NCBI GenBank assembly: GCA_018340375.1
Contig: JAFFJZ010000009.1
Coordinates: forward strand, 14,214,501-14,278,500
Source of the DNA: Gonatopus flavifemur
Lineage: Eukaryota; Arthropoda; Insecta; Hymenoptera; Dryinidae
Direction: 5' to 3'
DNA length: 64,000 nt
The notes beneath the pieces are model-generated. The model worked only from the letters and a program-made list of their open reading frames with translations. It was not told the DNA's origin and did no database searches. Shown in pieces: positions 47,121 through 57,721 of this stretch. The position numbers were made by a program, and so were the translations under genes. The number at the start of each line of letters is the position of its first letter. Position 1 is the stretch's first letter.

Positions 47121-47429
47121 CAATTAATCGGGGGCACGAATCACGCCCAGTAACATAGTTCAATGCAATCTGCATCGCGAGGTGACAGATTGTAAACACG
47201 AAAATGGATGCGGCCATCTTGATCGACCGAACACAACGCGCATGAGTGAAAATAACGCGGGTGCGAACGATAGTAGAAAAGGACATACCCATACGAGAAC
47301 TATCTTCAATGCGAGTCCGATAGGGGGACACATTTCCCATGAATGAGAAGAAGTTCGTAGGGTTTATGAGACGACCAAAACGGCCCATTCGTCCCTTCTC
47401 GCACCCAGCAAGCCTGATCAACATCAAGT

Positions 47430-48207
47430 GATCGTAAGTACTTTTTTTTCAAGTCGAGAACGTCTGGTCCTTGCAGGACCCATGTAACCATAGACCAGCG
47501 TTGAGGCTACACCCAACACAGCCAAGCTGGTGGGTTGAATAGGGATAGGGGGGAGAAGAACTTGGTTCCACCAGTTTTTCTTAGGGGAAACGCACAGCCC
47601 ATCGGGGAATACGTCGCAACGCCACGCTCTCACGGCTGCGACCTCAGGGAACTCCGTTAGGGCCAACCTTTCACGGCCAAGCATTCGCCAAAGTTACTAG
47701 AGTCACTAGGCCCCTCTCTAACCACTATAAAGTTCGATTTATCCACCTCACGTCGTTTATTGCTAGTTTGTCGCCTCATTGTGATTGAGCTCCGTCTGAG
47801 CCAATCGGAGAACACCATTGATCACCAATGCGTTTGGGTGAATTAGAGTCTCGCGACTTTAAGTGTTCCGGTCGATAATTGATCGACGAGGAGTCCAATC
47901 AAGTCGCGGGTACATCGGAATATCGAATTATCGGTCCTTCCCGTTGGATCCGGTATGATCCTGTCCAACTAACGTCGCGTATTTCCCAAATAAGACGGAG
48001 ACTCATGCCAGCGACTGTCGCGCGCGACATCATTAGAAGAAAAAAGAGATCCGAGTTGAAAACATCTTTCCTCTTTTTTCTTCTAATGATATCGCGCGCG
48101 ACAGTCGCCAGCATGAGTACCCGGGATTAGTGTACACACGTTTAGGCTCGTTTAGACAGTTGACTGATGAGCTCCCGCATATCATTTTGTATTCTTATAT
48201 TGTACTT
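47430..48207. other. More GC-balanced stretch with a perfect-looking hairpin
   Basis: No coding function supported (47424-47684 minus ORF has no motif). The stretch differs in base composition from its surroundings, suggesting foreign or element-derived origin. It contains the hairpin at 48002-48116. Confidence 0.35.
48002..48116. repeat. 115-nt hairpin with 47-bp arms
   Basis: The left arm CTCATGCCAGCGACTGTCGC, GCGCGACATCATTAGAAG and AAAAAAGAG pairs with the right arm (CTCTTTTTTCTTCTAATGAT, ATCGCGCGCGACAGTCGCC) with about three differences and an ~18-nt loop. It may be a tiny MITE or a pre-miRNA-like fold; no target duplication is evident. Confidence 0.65.
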
Positions 48208-49398
48208 ATCTTATAAGGTAGGGGTCAATAGGCCCGAAAGGAAATAGTCCTGAACGGCAATTGCCCCGAATGAAATTAGACCCGAATGAAAATAATCCCG
48301 AACATTGATTATGCATGATTATAGGTGGAAATATGCATATGCCAAATTAGATATGGATACTAGATGTCACTTGATGTAAAAATTGTAATACCAGTCAGTG
48401 ATGCCAGCATTTGGTCGACCGAGTCGATTTACCCTCTCCATCTGACCATTTCTCGTCCCCACCATTCCAGCCGGGAGTACGCACACATTGAAACCCGTAT
48501 TCATGTGATTCGGAACCGGTCGGTTCACTTCGAGTCAGCTCGGACAATCGAGAGAGAACCAACTATCCGTCGGTCTTCGTCTTCTCAATATGTTTTACGA
48601 TCGGCTAACTCCGTGCAAGATCGGAAAAAATTTAGAGCCCACGCGGTCGACTTACCGAAAAGTTTCACCGCTTCTTCTTTTCCAAGCGACAATTTTATTG
48701 TAATCAGTATCGAACTGACTTACCCGGCACCCCGGGCAATTCTCGGCCGGGGCCCTTCGATATTTTTTTCGTTTTTTTTTCAAATCAAGAGCCAGTTCAA
48801 TACTGATTATCAAATTATCACGATGAAATATAGATTTGATGCATAGCATCATTTAATTGAATTAAAATCGAATATGAGTAAATAATTTTTGAATTATTAT
48901 TTATTTTTCATAAATTTTATAAGATTATTGGTTATTCTTATGACTGATTATGAAGCTTTCAAGAACTCCTATATGTATTGTATAAAAATTTTCTAATAGT
49001 TGCGTATTTCTAATCATTATTTTTAATCTTGATGATTTTTCAATGAATTTCATTAGAATTGTCAATCAATCGATGGTTGAAAAATTCTAAGATAGTTTGG
49101 GGATCTATGATAAATGTCCTGCGGTGAATTCCATAATTTTCCCTGATAAATTAATTTTCAGAGATCACTATGATATTCCAGTAATGAGGATAATCAAATC
49201 AACATCGATTATCAGATGTTGATCAACATCAAAATAATAAGACTGAATATTCAATTGATTGAGTGCAAATTATTTTCAATGGACTGAATAATTAGATTTG
49301 AGCATTCAAATAGATATTTCATCATTTCACGCATTATCAGTCTCTTTCCTTCGCTGCATTACTTCATAGACGTAATATGTGGATCGAAATATTACAAG

Positions 49399-49470
49399 AC
49401 CCCATGGCCTAGCGGCAAAAGACATGTTTCTTGCGGAAGAACGTTCGGGTTCGATTCTGTGTGGAGACAT
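49399..49470 (+). ncRNA. tRNA-like segment, left palindrome arm
   Basis: CATGGCCTAGCGGCAAAAG fits a box A (TGGCnnAGnGG) and CGGGTTCGATTCTGTG fits a box B at tRNA-like spacing, with a possible anticodon stem between. The end stems pair poorly, so it is tRNA-derived rather than a canonical tRNA gene. Confidence 0.5.
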
Positions 49471-49652
49471 TTCATTTTTTTTTGTCATCTCTCTGGTAAA
49501 TAATTAAATTTCACATCCGATTATTATTTTTTATGTCATTACATCGGCATGTTATCAATAATCCTGTTCTTTCGGAATGCACCTGCGGATTCGACCAAGT
49601 ACAGGTCCGAGTCGATTGGAAATTTCCCAAATATTCGTGTCCATGAGATATA

Positions 49653-49914
49653 CACAGTAAAAAATTTTTCGTCAAATTCAACACACAAGCGAATGTTAAC
49701 CATTTTTCTTCACACTCAACGTGTGTTGATTCCAGAGTGACACTCACAAAGTGTTAATTTGAACTCGAATAACATTTTAATGTGTTGAAAATGAATCGAT
49801 CGAACAGCATTTGATCAGTGTGTTAAATGAACACACAAAAGTGTTAAATATTCAACACTTGAATTTTGACACGTACTTCTTTTTTACACAATGACGGAAT
49901 TCCTTTTTACTGTG
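49653..49914. mobile_element. CACAGTAAAAA-ended MITE, left-arm copy
   Basis: Ends CACAGTAAAAAATTTTTCG and TTTTTACTGTG flanked by TA. The interior carries repeated GTGTTAA/AACACAC words. The mirrored copy at 50960-51221 shows the insertion happened before, or was copied with, the arm duplication. Confidence 0.75.
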
Positions 49915-50959
49915 TAGACCGATCGATGCAGAATCTTCTGAAATGAGAAATGAATAGCACTTCAGAGAAACGTTTTTGAAGAAGTGTACTTGCAAATTCC
50001 ATCAATTCCTGTGACGAATTGATGAAAAAATTTCAAAAATTTGTGTCCATCGAATAAAGACCGATCGATTCGAAATCTAATGAGATGAAAAATCAAATCA
50101 CTTCGGAGGAACGTTTTTGAAAAAGTATACTTGCAAATTCCATCAAACCCTTTGACGAATTGATGAAAAAATTTCGAAACTTTGTCTCCGTGGAATATAG
50201 ACCGATCGATTCTGAATCCCCTCACGCAGAGCAATGGATTCTAAGGAGTATGACAAATATCATGAAGGCTGGAATATTTCATAATATATTTTCGAGTATG
50301 AGGACAAGTATCTAGATTATAAGTGTTATGAGTACAAGTATCCATTTATGATGAAGGTGTTTGTTTTGGGTTACCGTCAACCAGTAATATATCAATATAA
50401 TAACAGCAAGGGAAAAAAGTTAGTTCCTATTATAATATAAGATTATTACAATTACTATCTTCAGTTGCTTGAATTGAGAAAAGAATAATATGAAATCGGA
50501 AAAAAAGATATTCCTCAGGACATCATAAATGGATACTTGTACTTATAACACTTATAATCTAGATACTTGTCCTCATACTCGAAAATATATTATGAAATAT
50601 TCCAGCCTTCATGATATTTGTCATACTCCTTAGAATCCATTGCTCTGCGTGAGGGGATTCAGAATCGATCGGTCTATATTCCACGGAGACAAAGTTTCGA
50701 AATTTTTTTATCAATTCGTCAAAGGGTTTGATGGAATTTGCAAGTATACTTTTTCAAAAACGTTCCTCCGAAGTGATTTGATTTTTCATCTCATTTGATT
50801 TCGAATCGATCGGTCTTTATTCGATGGACACAAATTTTTGAAATTTTTTCATCAATTCGTCACAGGAATTGATGGAATTTGCAAGTACACTTCTTCAAAA
50901 ACGTTCCTCTGAAGTGCTATTCATTTCTCATTTCAGAAGATTCTGCATCGATCGGTCTA

Positions 50960-51221
50960 CACAGTAAAAAGGAATTCCGTCATTGTGTAAAAAAGAAGTA
51001 CGTGTCAAAATTCAAGTGTTGAATATTTAACACTTTTGTGTGTTCATTTAACACACTGATCAAATGCTGTTCGATCGATTCATTTTCAACACATTAAAAT
51101 GTTATTCGAGTTCAAATTAACACTTTGTGAATGTCACTCTGGAATCAACACACGTTGAGTGTGAAGAAAAATGGTTAACATTCGCTTGTGTGTTGAATTT
51201 GACGAAAAATTTTTTACTGTG
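50960..51221. mobile_element. CACAGTAAAAA-ended MITE, right-arm copy
   Basis: Inverted counterpart of 49653-49914 with the same TA flanks and same position in the arm. Confidence 0.75.
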
Positions 51222-51404
51222 TATATCTCATGGACACGAATATTTGGGAAATTTCCAATCGACTCGGACCTATACTTGGTCGAATCCGCAGGTGCATTCC
51301 GAAAGATCAGGATTATTGATAACATGACGATGTAATGACATAAAAAATAATAATCGGATGTGAAATTTAATCATTTACCAGAGAGATGACAAAAAAAAAT
51401 GAAA

Positions 51405-51476
51405 TGTCTCCACACAGAATCGAACCCGAACGTTCTTCCGCAAGAAACATGTCTTTTGCCGCTAGGCTATGGGGTC
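51405..51476 (-). ncRNA. tRNA-like segment, right palindrome arm
   Basis: Mirror copy of 49399-49470 with the same box A and box B words. One base differs in the box A region: AGCCTAGCGG here against GGCCTAGCGG in the left arm. The arms are therefore not fully identical at this site. Confidence 0.5.
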
Positions 51477-52481
51477 TTGTAATATTTCGATCCACATATT
51501 ACGTCTATGAAGTAATGCAGCGAAGGAAAGAGACTGATAATGCGTGAAATGATGAAATATCTATTTGAATGCTCAAATCTAATTATTCAGTCCATTGAAA
51601 ATAATTTGCACTCAATCAATCGAATATTCAGTCTTATTATTTTGATGTTGATCAACATCTGATAATCGATGTTGATTTGATTATCCTCATTACTGGAATA
51701 TCATAGTGATCTCTGAAAATCAATTTATCAGGGAAAATTATGGAATTCACCGCAGGACATTTATCATAGATCCCCAAACTATCTTAGAATTTTTCAACCA
51801 TCGATTGATTGACAATTCTAATGAAATTCATTGAAAAATCATCAAGATTAAAAATAATGATTAGAAATACGCAACTATTAGAAAATTTTTATACAATACA
51901 TATAGGAGTTCTTGAAAGCTTCATAATCAGTCATAAGAATAACCAATAATCTTATAAAATTTATGAAAAATAAATAATAATTGAAAAATTATTTACTCAT
52001 ATTCGATTTTAATTCAATTAAATGATGCTATGCATCAAATTTATATTTCATCGTGATAATTTAATAATCAGTATTGAACTGGCTCTTGATTTGAAAAAAC
52101 GAAAAATATCGAAGGGCCCCGGCCGAGAATTGCCCGGGGTGCCGGGTAAGTCAGTTCGATACTGATTACAATAAAATTGTCGCTTGGAAAAGAAGAAGCG
52201 GTGAAACTTTTCGGTAAGTCGACCGCGTGGGCTCTAAATTTTTTCCGATCTTGCACGGAGTTAGCCGATCGTAAAACATATTGAGAAGACAAAGACCGAC
52301 GGATAGTTGGTTCTCTCTCGATTGTCCGAGCTGACTCGAAGTGAACCGACCGGTTCCGAATCACATGAATACGGGTTTCAATGTGTGCGTACTCCCGGCT
52401 GGAATGGTGGGGACGAGAAATGGTCAGATGGAGAGGGTAAATCGACTCGGTCGACCAAATGCTGGCATCACTGATACCAGT

Positions 52482-52850
52482 GGTATATACAGTAGATCGT
52501 CCATTTTGAGTAGCAACGTACCGAAGACCGGGCTCAAGATTGTACAAGATTACAACGCATGGTTCAAATTGAAGCAGTGAGTTAATTTTCAGTAGTTTAA
52601 TTATGATATTCAGTTTTCGACTATGAAAATCAATTATGATACCCACAATAATTTGACATATACATTGAAAATTTTGCAGACAAGACTGTCACTATTTCTA
52701 ACCTCATTTTCCTCATTAAGAGCATGGAGGAAAACAACAATTGTAAAAAAGATCATACGCAGCGGTCTCATAGATTAATCAAGACGGACTTCATCTTTGA
52801 CAACTACGAGTACCATATCAATGGAAAAAAAAGGAACAACGTGAGTAATC
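52482..52850 (+). pseudogene. Possible coding remnants of the MULE-like element
   Basis: One open segment near 52500-52580 reads …SNVPKTGLKIVQDYNAWFKLKQ and stops. A second begins at an ATG at 52724 (MEENNNCKKDHTQRSHR…DFIFDNYEYHINGKKRNN) before a donor-like AACGTGAGT. The F-FDNYEYH-NGKKRN stretch resembles the start of FLYWCH-type zinc fingers often encoded by insect MULEs, but the Cys/His part is not found. Low confidence. Confidence 0.25.
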
Positions 52851-52896
52851 GGTCTGTAACCCCTACCGTCAATTTGCAAAAATTCTATTCTTCAAG

Positions 52897-53010
52897 CTCA
52901 TGTTCCAAAAACTTGCCCTCGTACTCTGAAGTATCTTTTTGATGAATTGAAAAGAGCTGCACTGATACTTCAGGATCCGAGGCAAGGTTTTGGAACATAA
53001 ACCAAGTAAA
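52897..53010. mobile_element. GCTCATGTTCCAAAA palindromic MITE, copy 1
   Basis: GCTCATGTTCCAAAAACTTG faces CAAGGTTTTGGAACATAA, with GTACTCTGAAGTATC against GATACTTCAGGATCC inside. A better preserved copy is at 56548-56669. Confidence 0.65.
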
Positions 53011-53025
53011 TAACTGTTGTCGCCA

Positions 53026-53147
53026 CTCAGGGTGCTTCCGACATTCGTGCAAATTTTGCAAAATTCAATACTTTTGTCCTTTTGCTTCTTATTGAAGTTT
53101 GCGAAATTTGCGAAATTTGCACAAATGTTGAAAGCACCCTCAGAGTG
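53026..53147. mobile_element. CCACTCAGGGTGCTTCC palindromic MITE
   Basis: CCACTCAGGGTGCTTCCGAC at the left is mirrored by AAAGCACCCTCAGAGTGG at the right. The inner arms (TTCGTGCAAATTTTGCAAAA against TTTGCGAAATTTGCACAAA) pair with one small tandem expansion of GCGAAATTT. Confidence 0.65.
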
Positions 53148-53329
53148 GTAAAAGAACTGAAAATTTGTTCGCAGTGTGGATTTATTATATTTCCTCCAAA
53201 ATTGATATACCTTGATCAAATTTCTCACTCTCAATTTGCACACTTCGGATCACTTTTCAACCAACCAAAGAACTGGAAAAATGATCCGGATCACTTGGAT
53301 CAGCTACTTTGGAAGCCTCCTTAGAATCG

Positions 53330-54100
53330 ATGTATATTTTTGTGATGCTCAATGTAAGTAATAAAGTTAGTCACATTTAGCGGCAAGAAATCACACAACT
53401 TTCAGTCTTTTGCTGAACGATTTTCATCCGTTTGCTGAATGTGGTAAAATTACAGTGAATGTTTTTCACATTGTAACCCATGTGTGTGCTCTGAGAGTCA
53501 AGTATTGCTAAACTCCTAAAAATTCTCGATAAATAGAGTATTCCATTGGACAGTAGAGCCTTATGTTTTTATTATTGATCCTCTAACCATAACTTCGCTT
53601 TTATAACTGTAGATTTTGTATTGTAACTCCTTATTCTGCACGTACATACATTCTATTGTCCAATATGATTTTCTATTATTAGATCATCATCATTATTCTC
53701 ATCAATTGACAGCATGATTGTTTTTATTCCCCTCTTATTGTTACCAAGTCTTTGCTTGTGCATATTCTTCGTTTGTTATATATTATATTCAAAGTTGGCA
53801 CGTTTCATACTTTTATATCTCAATGTTTGTTTGTATCACTCATGTATGGTATTTGGAATGCAAAGAGAGGAAATTCGGTTGTGCTGGGAGAGCAACATTG
53901 AAAGGAAATGATTTTAAAGTGACCCAACCTCATCAAAATCACGCCGCTGATCCTCATGCTTCTTCCTACCGGCAATTTCGAGGTCAAATGAAATCCCAAA
54001 TCCAGTCGACGTTGAAAAATCCAAAGGAGAACTATGACAGCCTTCGATTATTGTATATCACTTGATTAATACAATTTCCAGTATCCTTCTTAGAGTTGTA
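53330..54100. other. No gene supported
   Basis: AT-rich sequence inside the MULE-like element. A 115-codon plus-strand ORF (53718-54065) overlaps another frame and has no domain signature. Confidence 0.35.
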
Positions 54101-54107
54101 ATTTATG

Positions 54108-54275
54108 CATCCCAGACAGCACAGAAACCTCTCTGAATGTTTTAGGAACATAAAACATCCTGAGATATTATTTGCACGTCCTGAGATATTCTCAGAATAT
54201 CTTGAGGCACTGTTTGCAGGTTCTGAAATATTCTTAGAACATCCTGACACATTATTTGCACGTTCTCTGTGTAAC
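54108..54275. repeat. CCCAGACAGCACAG-type repeat with internal ~34-bp units
   Basis: Starts CATCCCAGACAGCACAGAAA. The words ATCCTGAGATATT, GTCCTGAGATATTCTC, GTTCTGAAATATTCTT and ATTTGCACGT recur in tandem. The right terminus is not clear. Confidence 0.45.
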
Positions 54276-54445
54276 CACGCATGTTTTTGAATCCCCCAAA
54301 AAACCTCCCGATGCTGTATGGGATGTTTATCTTCAACAGAATATACATGTACGCACGTGGCAAAAGTTCCAAGAACTATGTTTCAATCAATTGTTTGGTA
54401 TTATATATAATATAACAAACCCGAATTTGAATTCCGCAAATGCTG

Positions 54446-54682
54446 CACGGAGAGAAATTCCGAGACGCCTTATCTCGTAACTGACGTGAAACAAAATCAA
54501 CCGATTAGTGATTTTTTTTATCTCCAACTACATGATTTTATATCTCCAACTTCACGATGAAAAATATCACAAGATTCGAGATTTATGTTCTCCGATGTTG
54601 TGATGCTTTTTCACGTAGTTCGAGATGCAAAATCACCTGATCCCGAAATGAACAATTGAATATCTCGCAATTTCTCTCCGTG
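54446..54682. mobile_element. CACGGAGAGAAATT MITE
   Basis: CACGGAGAGAAATTCCGAGA at the left faces CTCGCAATTTCTCTCCGTG at the right. The interior repeats ATCTCCAACT(A/T)CA(T/C)GAT and TCACGTAGTTCGAGAT words. Flanking TA is not evident. Confidence 0.5.
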
Positions 54683-54689
54683 TTTATTG

Positions 54690-56380
54690 TGCTAATATTT
54701 CAGAAATTTATATGGTAATTCTAAAAGAAATAAATGAAATCTTGTGTTTTAACTTTTGCTTTTTACTATCTGGGTCTCCACGGAGATAGATCGTATCCAC
54801 GTGGAGCCCACGGAGATTCAACGGAGTGTCCTGTTAGGGTCTGTAGCTTGTTTGTCGATATCAACCCTATGATGTTGTGATTATAGTATTTTATTCATAT
54901 CCTAAATATAATTATTTTATGTATATGTTACGTACATCATCTCGAAACGAGTTTCAAGTACACAAATGTATGTCAAAAGAACAATTGCAAGGGATCGCAG
55001 TTACTGAGGGAAAAAAATAGGATGATTCATTTAAGTTGTGATTATTTTATATGAACCATGTGTCAAGTGAGATCTATGTATTATTCAGGTAGAGAATGAG
55101 AATGAGTTTTCTTTCACTTATGAAATTCACAATGTATGTATGGATTGACGAGAGGAATATCTAACGGTTCATGAGGCTTACACGGATTTATGGAATTGGA
55201 TTTATACGAATATGAATAATGATGATTCATCAAGTTTCGTAACTTCGAATTTTCGTATCGTCTCTATGAAGGAATCAAACTTCTACAATATTTTAGTTAT
55301 TCAATTCTTTGCAATGAATGTTACAATGTTACAGAAGTAAACAGTGATAATAATATTAGGGAGAGAATATTTATAAAACGTTGGTGAAATCACTTACTAT
55401 TTTTCAAATGTATAAAAAATGGATATAGTTATCTATTATTCTTTAAATATACTTATAGTGTTATTTTGGAATACAAAATATAATCCTCAAGGAAATAAAT
55501 TTGATTAGAATTGATGTGTACAAAAATATACAAGGAGAAATTCTTGTGCACCTAATAAAAATGAGCACACTGATAATCAATGTGCGTCAAAAAAAATTTT
55601 TTTCATACTGACGTCTAACGTACAATACACTAATGATTTATACATAAACATTAGACATTTATGATAGCGCACTGAAAATTAATGCAAAGGGAATGTATTT
55701 TTCACTGCAGATTGACTATCGGTGTGCATGTTCCGAGTACCTATATGACAGTTCCCTTACATATATATCACATGTAATGTTTCTTCTAATACATACAGAA
55801 TAATTGTTGAATTTTTTAAAACATTTTCCATCTTCACAATTAGATTTGTTGATTATTTTCAAAAGCTCAGTTTGAACCAAAATATCACCCAGTCAAAGTA
55901 TTATTCTCCTCTAGGATTCACGTCTTTTCTGAACAGCGCTAACTTGTCACAATTATTTATGGAATTTATAAAAAAGATATATATTTGGCAGATGAATGAA
56001 ATGGTATAAAGAGGGTTGAATAACCATGCAGTTTATTGTATTTTTTTTATTTCCTTGGACTGTATTTATTCTATTAATCGAAAGGGATGTTAAACTTGAA
56101 TATTCATCAACTTCTGTCTAAATTCAACATTTCTTTATCTTGGAAAAGAAATATTTTCCGACTATTTGCACTTATACACAGAAATTCCGACAGTACAGCA
56201 TTAAATTACACAGTCTACAAAACTTAAACAGAAAAATCGATGAATAATATTCACTTCTAGTAGGATTAACTAATAGTATTAATGTTCAATTCATGAGAAT
56301 TTTCAATGTATTTCAAAATATAAAATAAAATGAACGAACATTAAATTTATTGGAAATTGACACAGGGTGACCTCTATGGC
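54690..56380. other. Long AT-rich non-coding stretch
   Basis: No ORF with support. A short GC-richer block near 54770-54840 repeats ACGGAGAT and CACGTGGAGCC words (CTCCACGGAGATAGATCG, CCACGGAGATTCAACGGAG). Confidence 0.4.
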
Positions 56381-56547
56381 TTGACATGGAACTAATTATT
56401 TTGGTTTCCGCTCTAAGTTGGATCTATGAATACATTTTTCGGGATTATTTTCATTCGGGGCAATTGCCTTTCGGGCCTATTGACCCCTACCGTCTTATAA
56501 TTCAAGTTTGCTTTGTAAATGTCGATGGTTTCTTTGATCACTGTAGG

Positions 56548-56669
56548 CTCATGTTCCAAAACCTTACTCTCGTACTCTGGGGTATCGGTTTTCTCTGTTT
56601 TCCTGATGAATTGAAAAGAGTTACACTGATACTCTAGAGTACGAGGGCAAGGTTTTGGAACATGAGCTA
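56548..56669. mobile_element. GCTCATGTTCCAAAA palindromic MITE, copy 2
   Basis: GCTCATGTTCCAAAACCTTA is mirrored by AAGGTTTTGGAACATGAGC, and TCGTACTCTGGGGTATC by GATACTCTAGAGTACGA. TAG stands on both sides. Lies 57 bp outside the MULE-like element's right end. Confidence 0.75.
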
Positions 56670-56699
56670 GGTATACATTGGATCTAATAAAGACATTTA

Positions 56700-57370
56700 G
56701 TTGAAACTCATCTCAGTCTTGTTCAATAACCTGTGACCCGCGTTCCTCAACCGATCGTGATCGAACCCTATTAGCCGACGAGCCAGAGGCCTATATGAGG
56801 GATAATCATTTCATTATCGATATCGTCACATATCAACGCGTAAAGTCACTACGAAACGTCACAGAGTGAATAACGCGCGACTGAAAACGTAACGAAAGAA
56901 TATAAGGAACGTATTTGAAAAGTGAATGAAGCTGGTTCGGAAAGTATTCAGGAAGGGTATTGAAACAATTTGAGCGTATGTGAAGTTACTCTGCAGGAAG
57001 AGTGTCAGAAGAGAAAGTGACGCGTTGTTGTAAAAGTGATGGAAACATCACGAAGAACTATCCGAAACGTGAAAAACCAATATAACTATTTTTTAGGTCA
57101 GACCCAAATTGCGTCAAAACCTATATTATAGTAATAAATAAATGAGATTCAACATTTTATTCAAGAATTTTTTAATTAATTCCAAAATCTAGATCTGTTC
57201 TGATCATGGATCTAAGAATACTCGAGATGGTGCCTAAAGCTCCAATTTAGACGAGGGATGTCTCCGTACAGGCGAAAGGGGAATCAGTGGGTCACCATGT
57301 TGGTTGGCAAAATGAAGACATTGATCAAAGAGAGATCATCGTATATCGATGAGAGAGAAAAAGAATAGGA
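56700..57370. other. No gene seen
   Basis: Mixed-composition sequence with repeated GTGAA/GAAAGT words at 56850-57060 (AACGTAACGAAAG, GTATTGAAACAATTTGAGCG). No coding support. Confidence 0.35.
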
Positions 57371-57490
57371 TGCCATAAGCAGTGTTTCCACACTTCCCCT
57401 TTTGACTTCTTCTGATTCGTCGTTCCAGTAAATGAGGTAGTGTGATTGAGTGATTCCGTGAGAAGAAGGGGAAAGTGGAAACGCTGGTCA
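57371..57490. mobile_element. TGCCATAAGCAGTGTTTCCAC palindromic MITE
   Basis: Arms TAAGCAGTGTTTCCACACTT with CCCCTTTTGACTTCTT and the mirrored AGAAGAAGGGGAAAGTGGA, AACGCTGGTCATA. It abuts the next element at 57491. Confidence 0.6.
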
Positions 57491-57682
57491 TAAGATCGAA
57501 TTCCCGTAAGCCCGAATTTCTCGGACTGAAGCTGAATTCCTCTGGAAGGCTTTATTGCTCGTCCTTCTTCATCGTGATATGATGGACAAAAATACACATC
57601 AAAGATAGATTGAGTATTAGGCTCGAGTCCGAAAATTTCGGGCTTATGTAACTTCGGGCTTGCGGGAATTCGGTCTTATAAC
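57491..57682. mobile_element. AATTCCCGTAAGCCCGAA palindromic MITE
   Basis: Ends TAAGATCGAATTCCCGTAAG plus CCCGAA and their mirror (TTCGGGCTTGCGGGAATTCG plus GTCTTA) enclose a ~130-bp non-coding centre. Confidence 0.65.
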
Positions 57683-57721
57683 ACTCTACCGAGAGAAAGT
57701 AATGTTGTCAACTAATATGGC

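Larger units (their letters stand above)
48388..52481. mobile_element. 4.08 kb near-perfect palindrome with 8-bp target duplication
   Basis: The element (48396-52473) is flanked by the exact octamer ATACCAGT on both sides (48388-48395 and 52474-52481). Its arms, 48396-50353 and 50521-52473 (~1.95 kb each), are inverted copies with only scattered differences, around a 167-bp unique spacer. The terminus CAGTGATGCCAGCATTTGG equals that of the 166-bp MITE at 20484-20649. It has no transposase. Each arm carries a TA-flanked MITE (49653-49914; 50960-51221), a tRNA-like segment and short tandem repeats (GACCGATCGAT units). The terminal CA and 8-bp duplication suggest a hAT-like superfamily. Confidence 0.9.
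48208..56500. mobile_element. MULE-like element (8.3 kb including nested palindrome)
   Basis: GGTAGGGGTCAATAGGCCCG at 48217 and its complement ending at 56491 form TIRs that continue through CAATTGCCCCGAATGAAA and AATAATCCCGAA (with a ~20-bp duplication in the left one). The flanking nonamers ATCTTATAA and GTCTTATAA differ at one base, consistent with a 9-bp duplication. After subtracting the palindrome at 48396-52473 the element is about 4.2 kb. Coding remnants near 52500-52850 include a possible zinc-finger start. Placement in MULE is an inference from the 9-bp duplication. Confidence 0.55.

Noticed and set aside
48364..52646. 160- and 192-codon ORFs at the two ends of the palindrome
   Set aside because: They are the same translation read from mirrored arms and run across the TIR and target duplication; no domain is recognisable.
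52869..53324. 124-codon minus ORF and its plus-strand counterpart rich in Cys-Glu-Ile repeats
   Set aside because: Both are translations of the palindromic MITE at 53026-53147 with its GCGAAATTT slippage.
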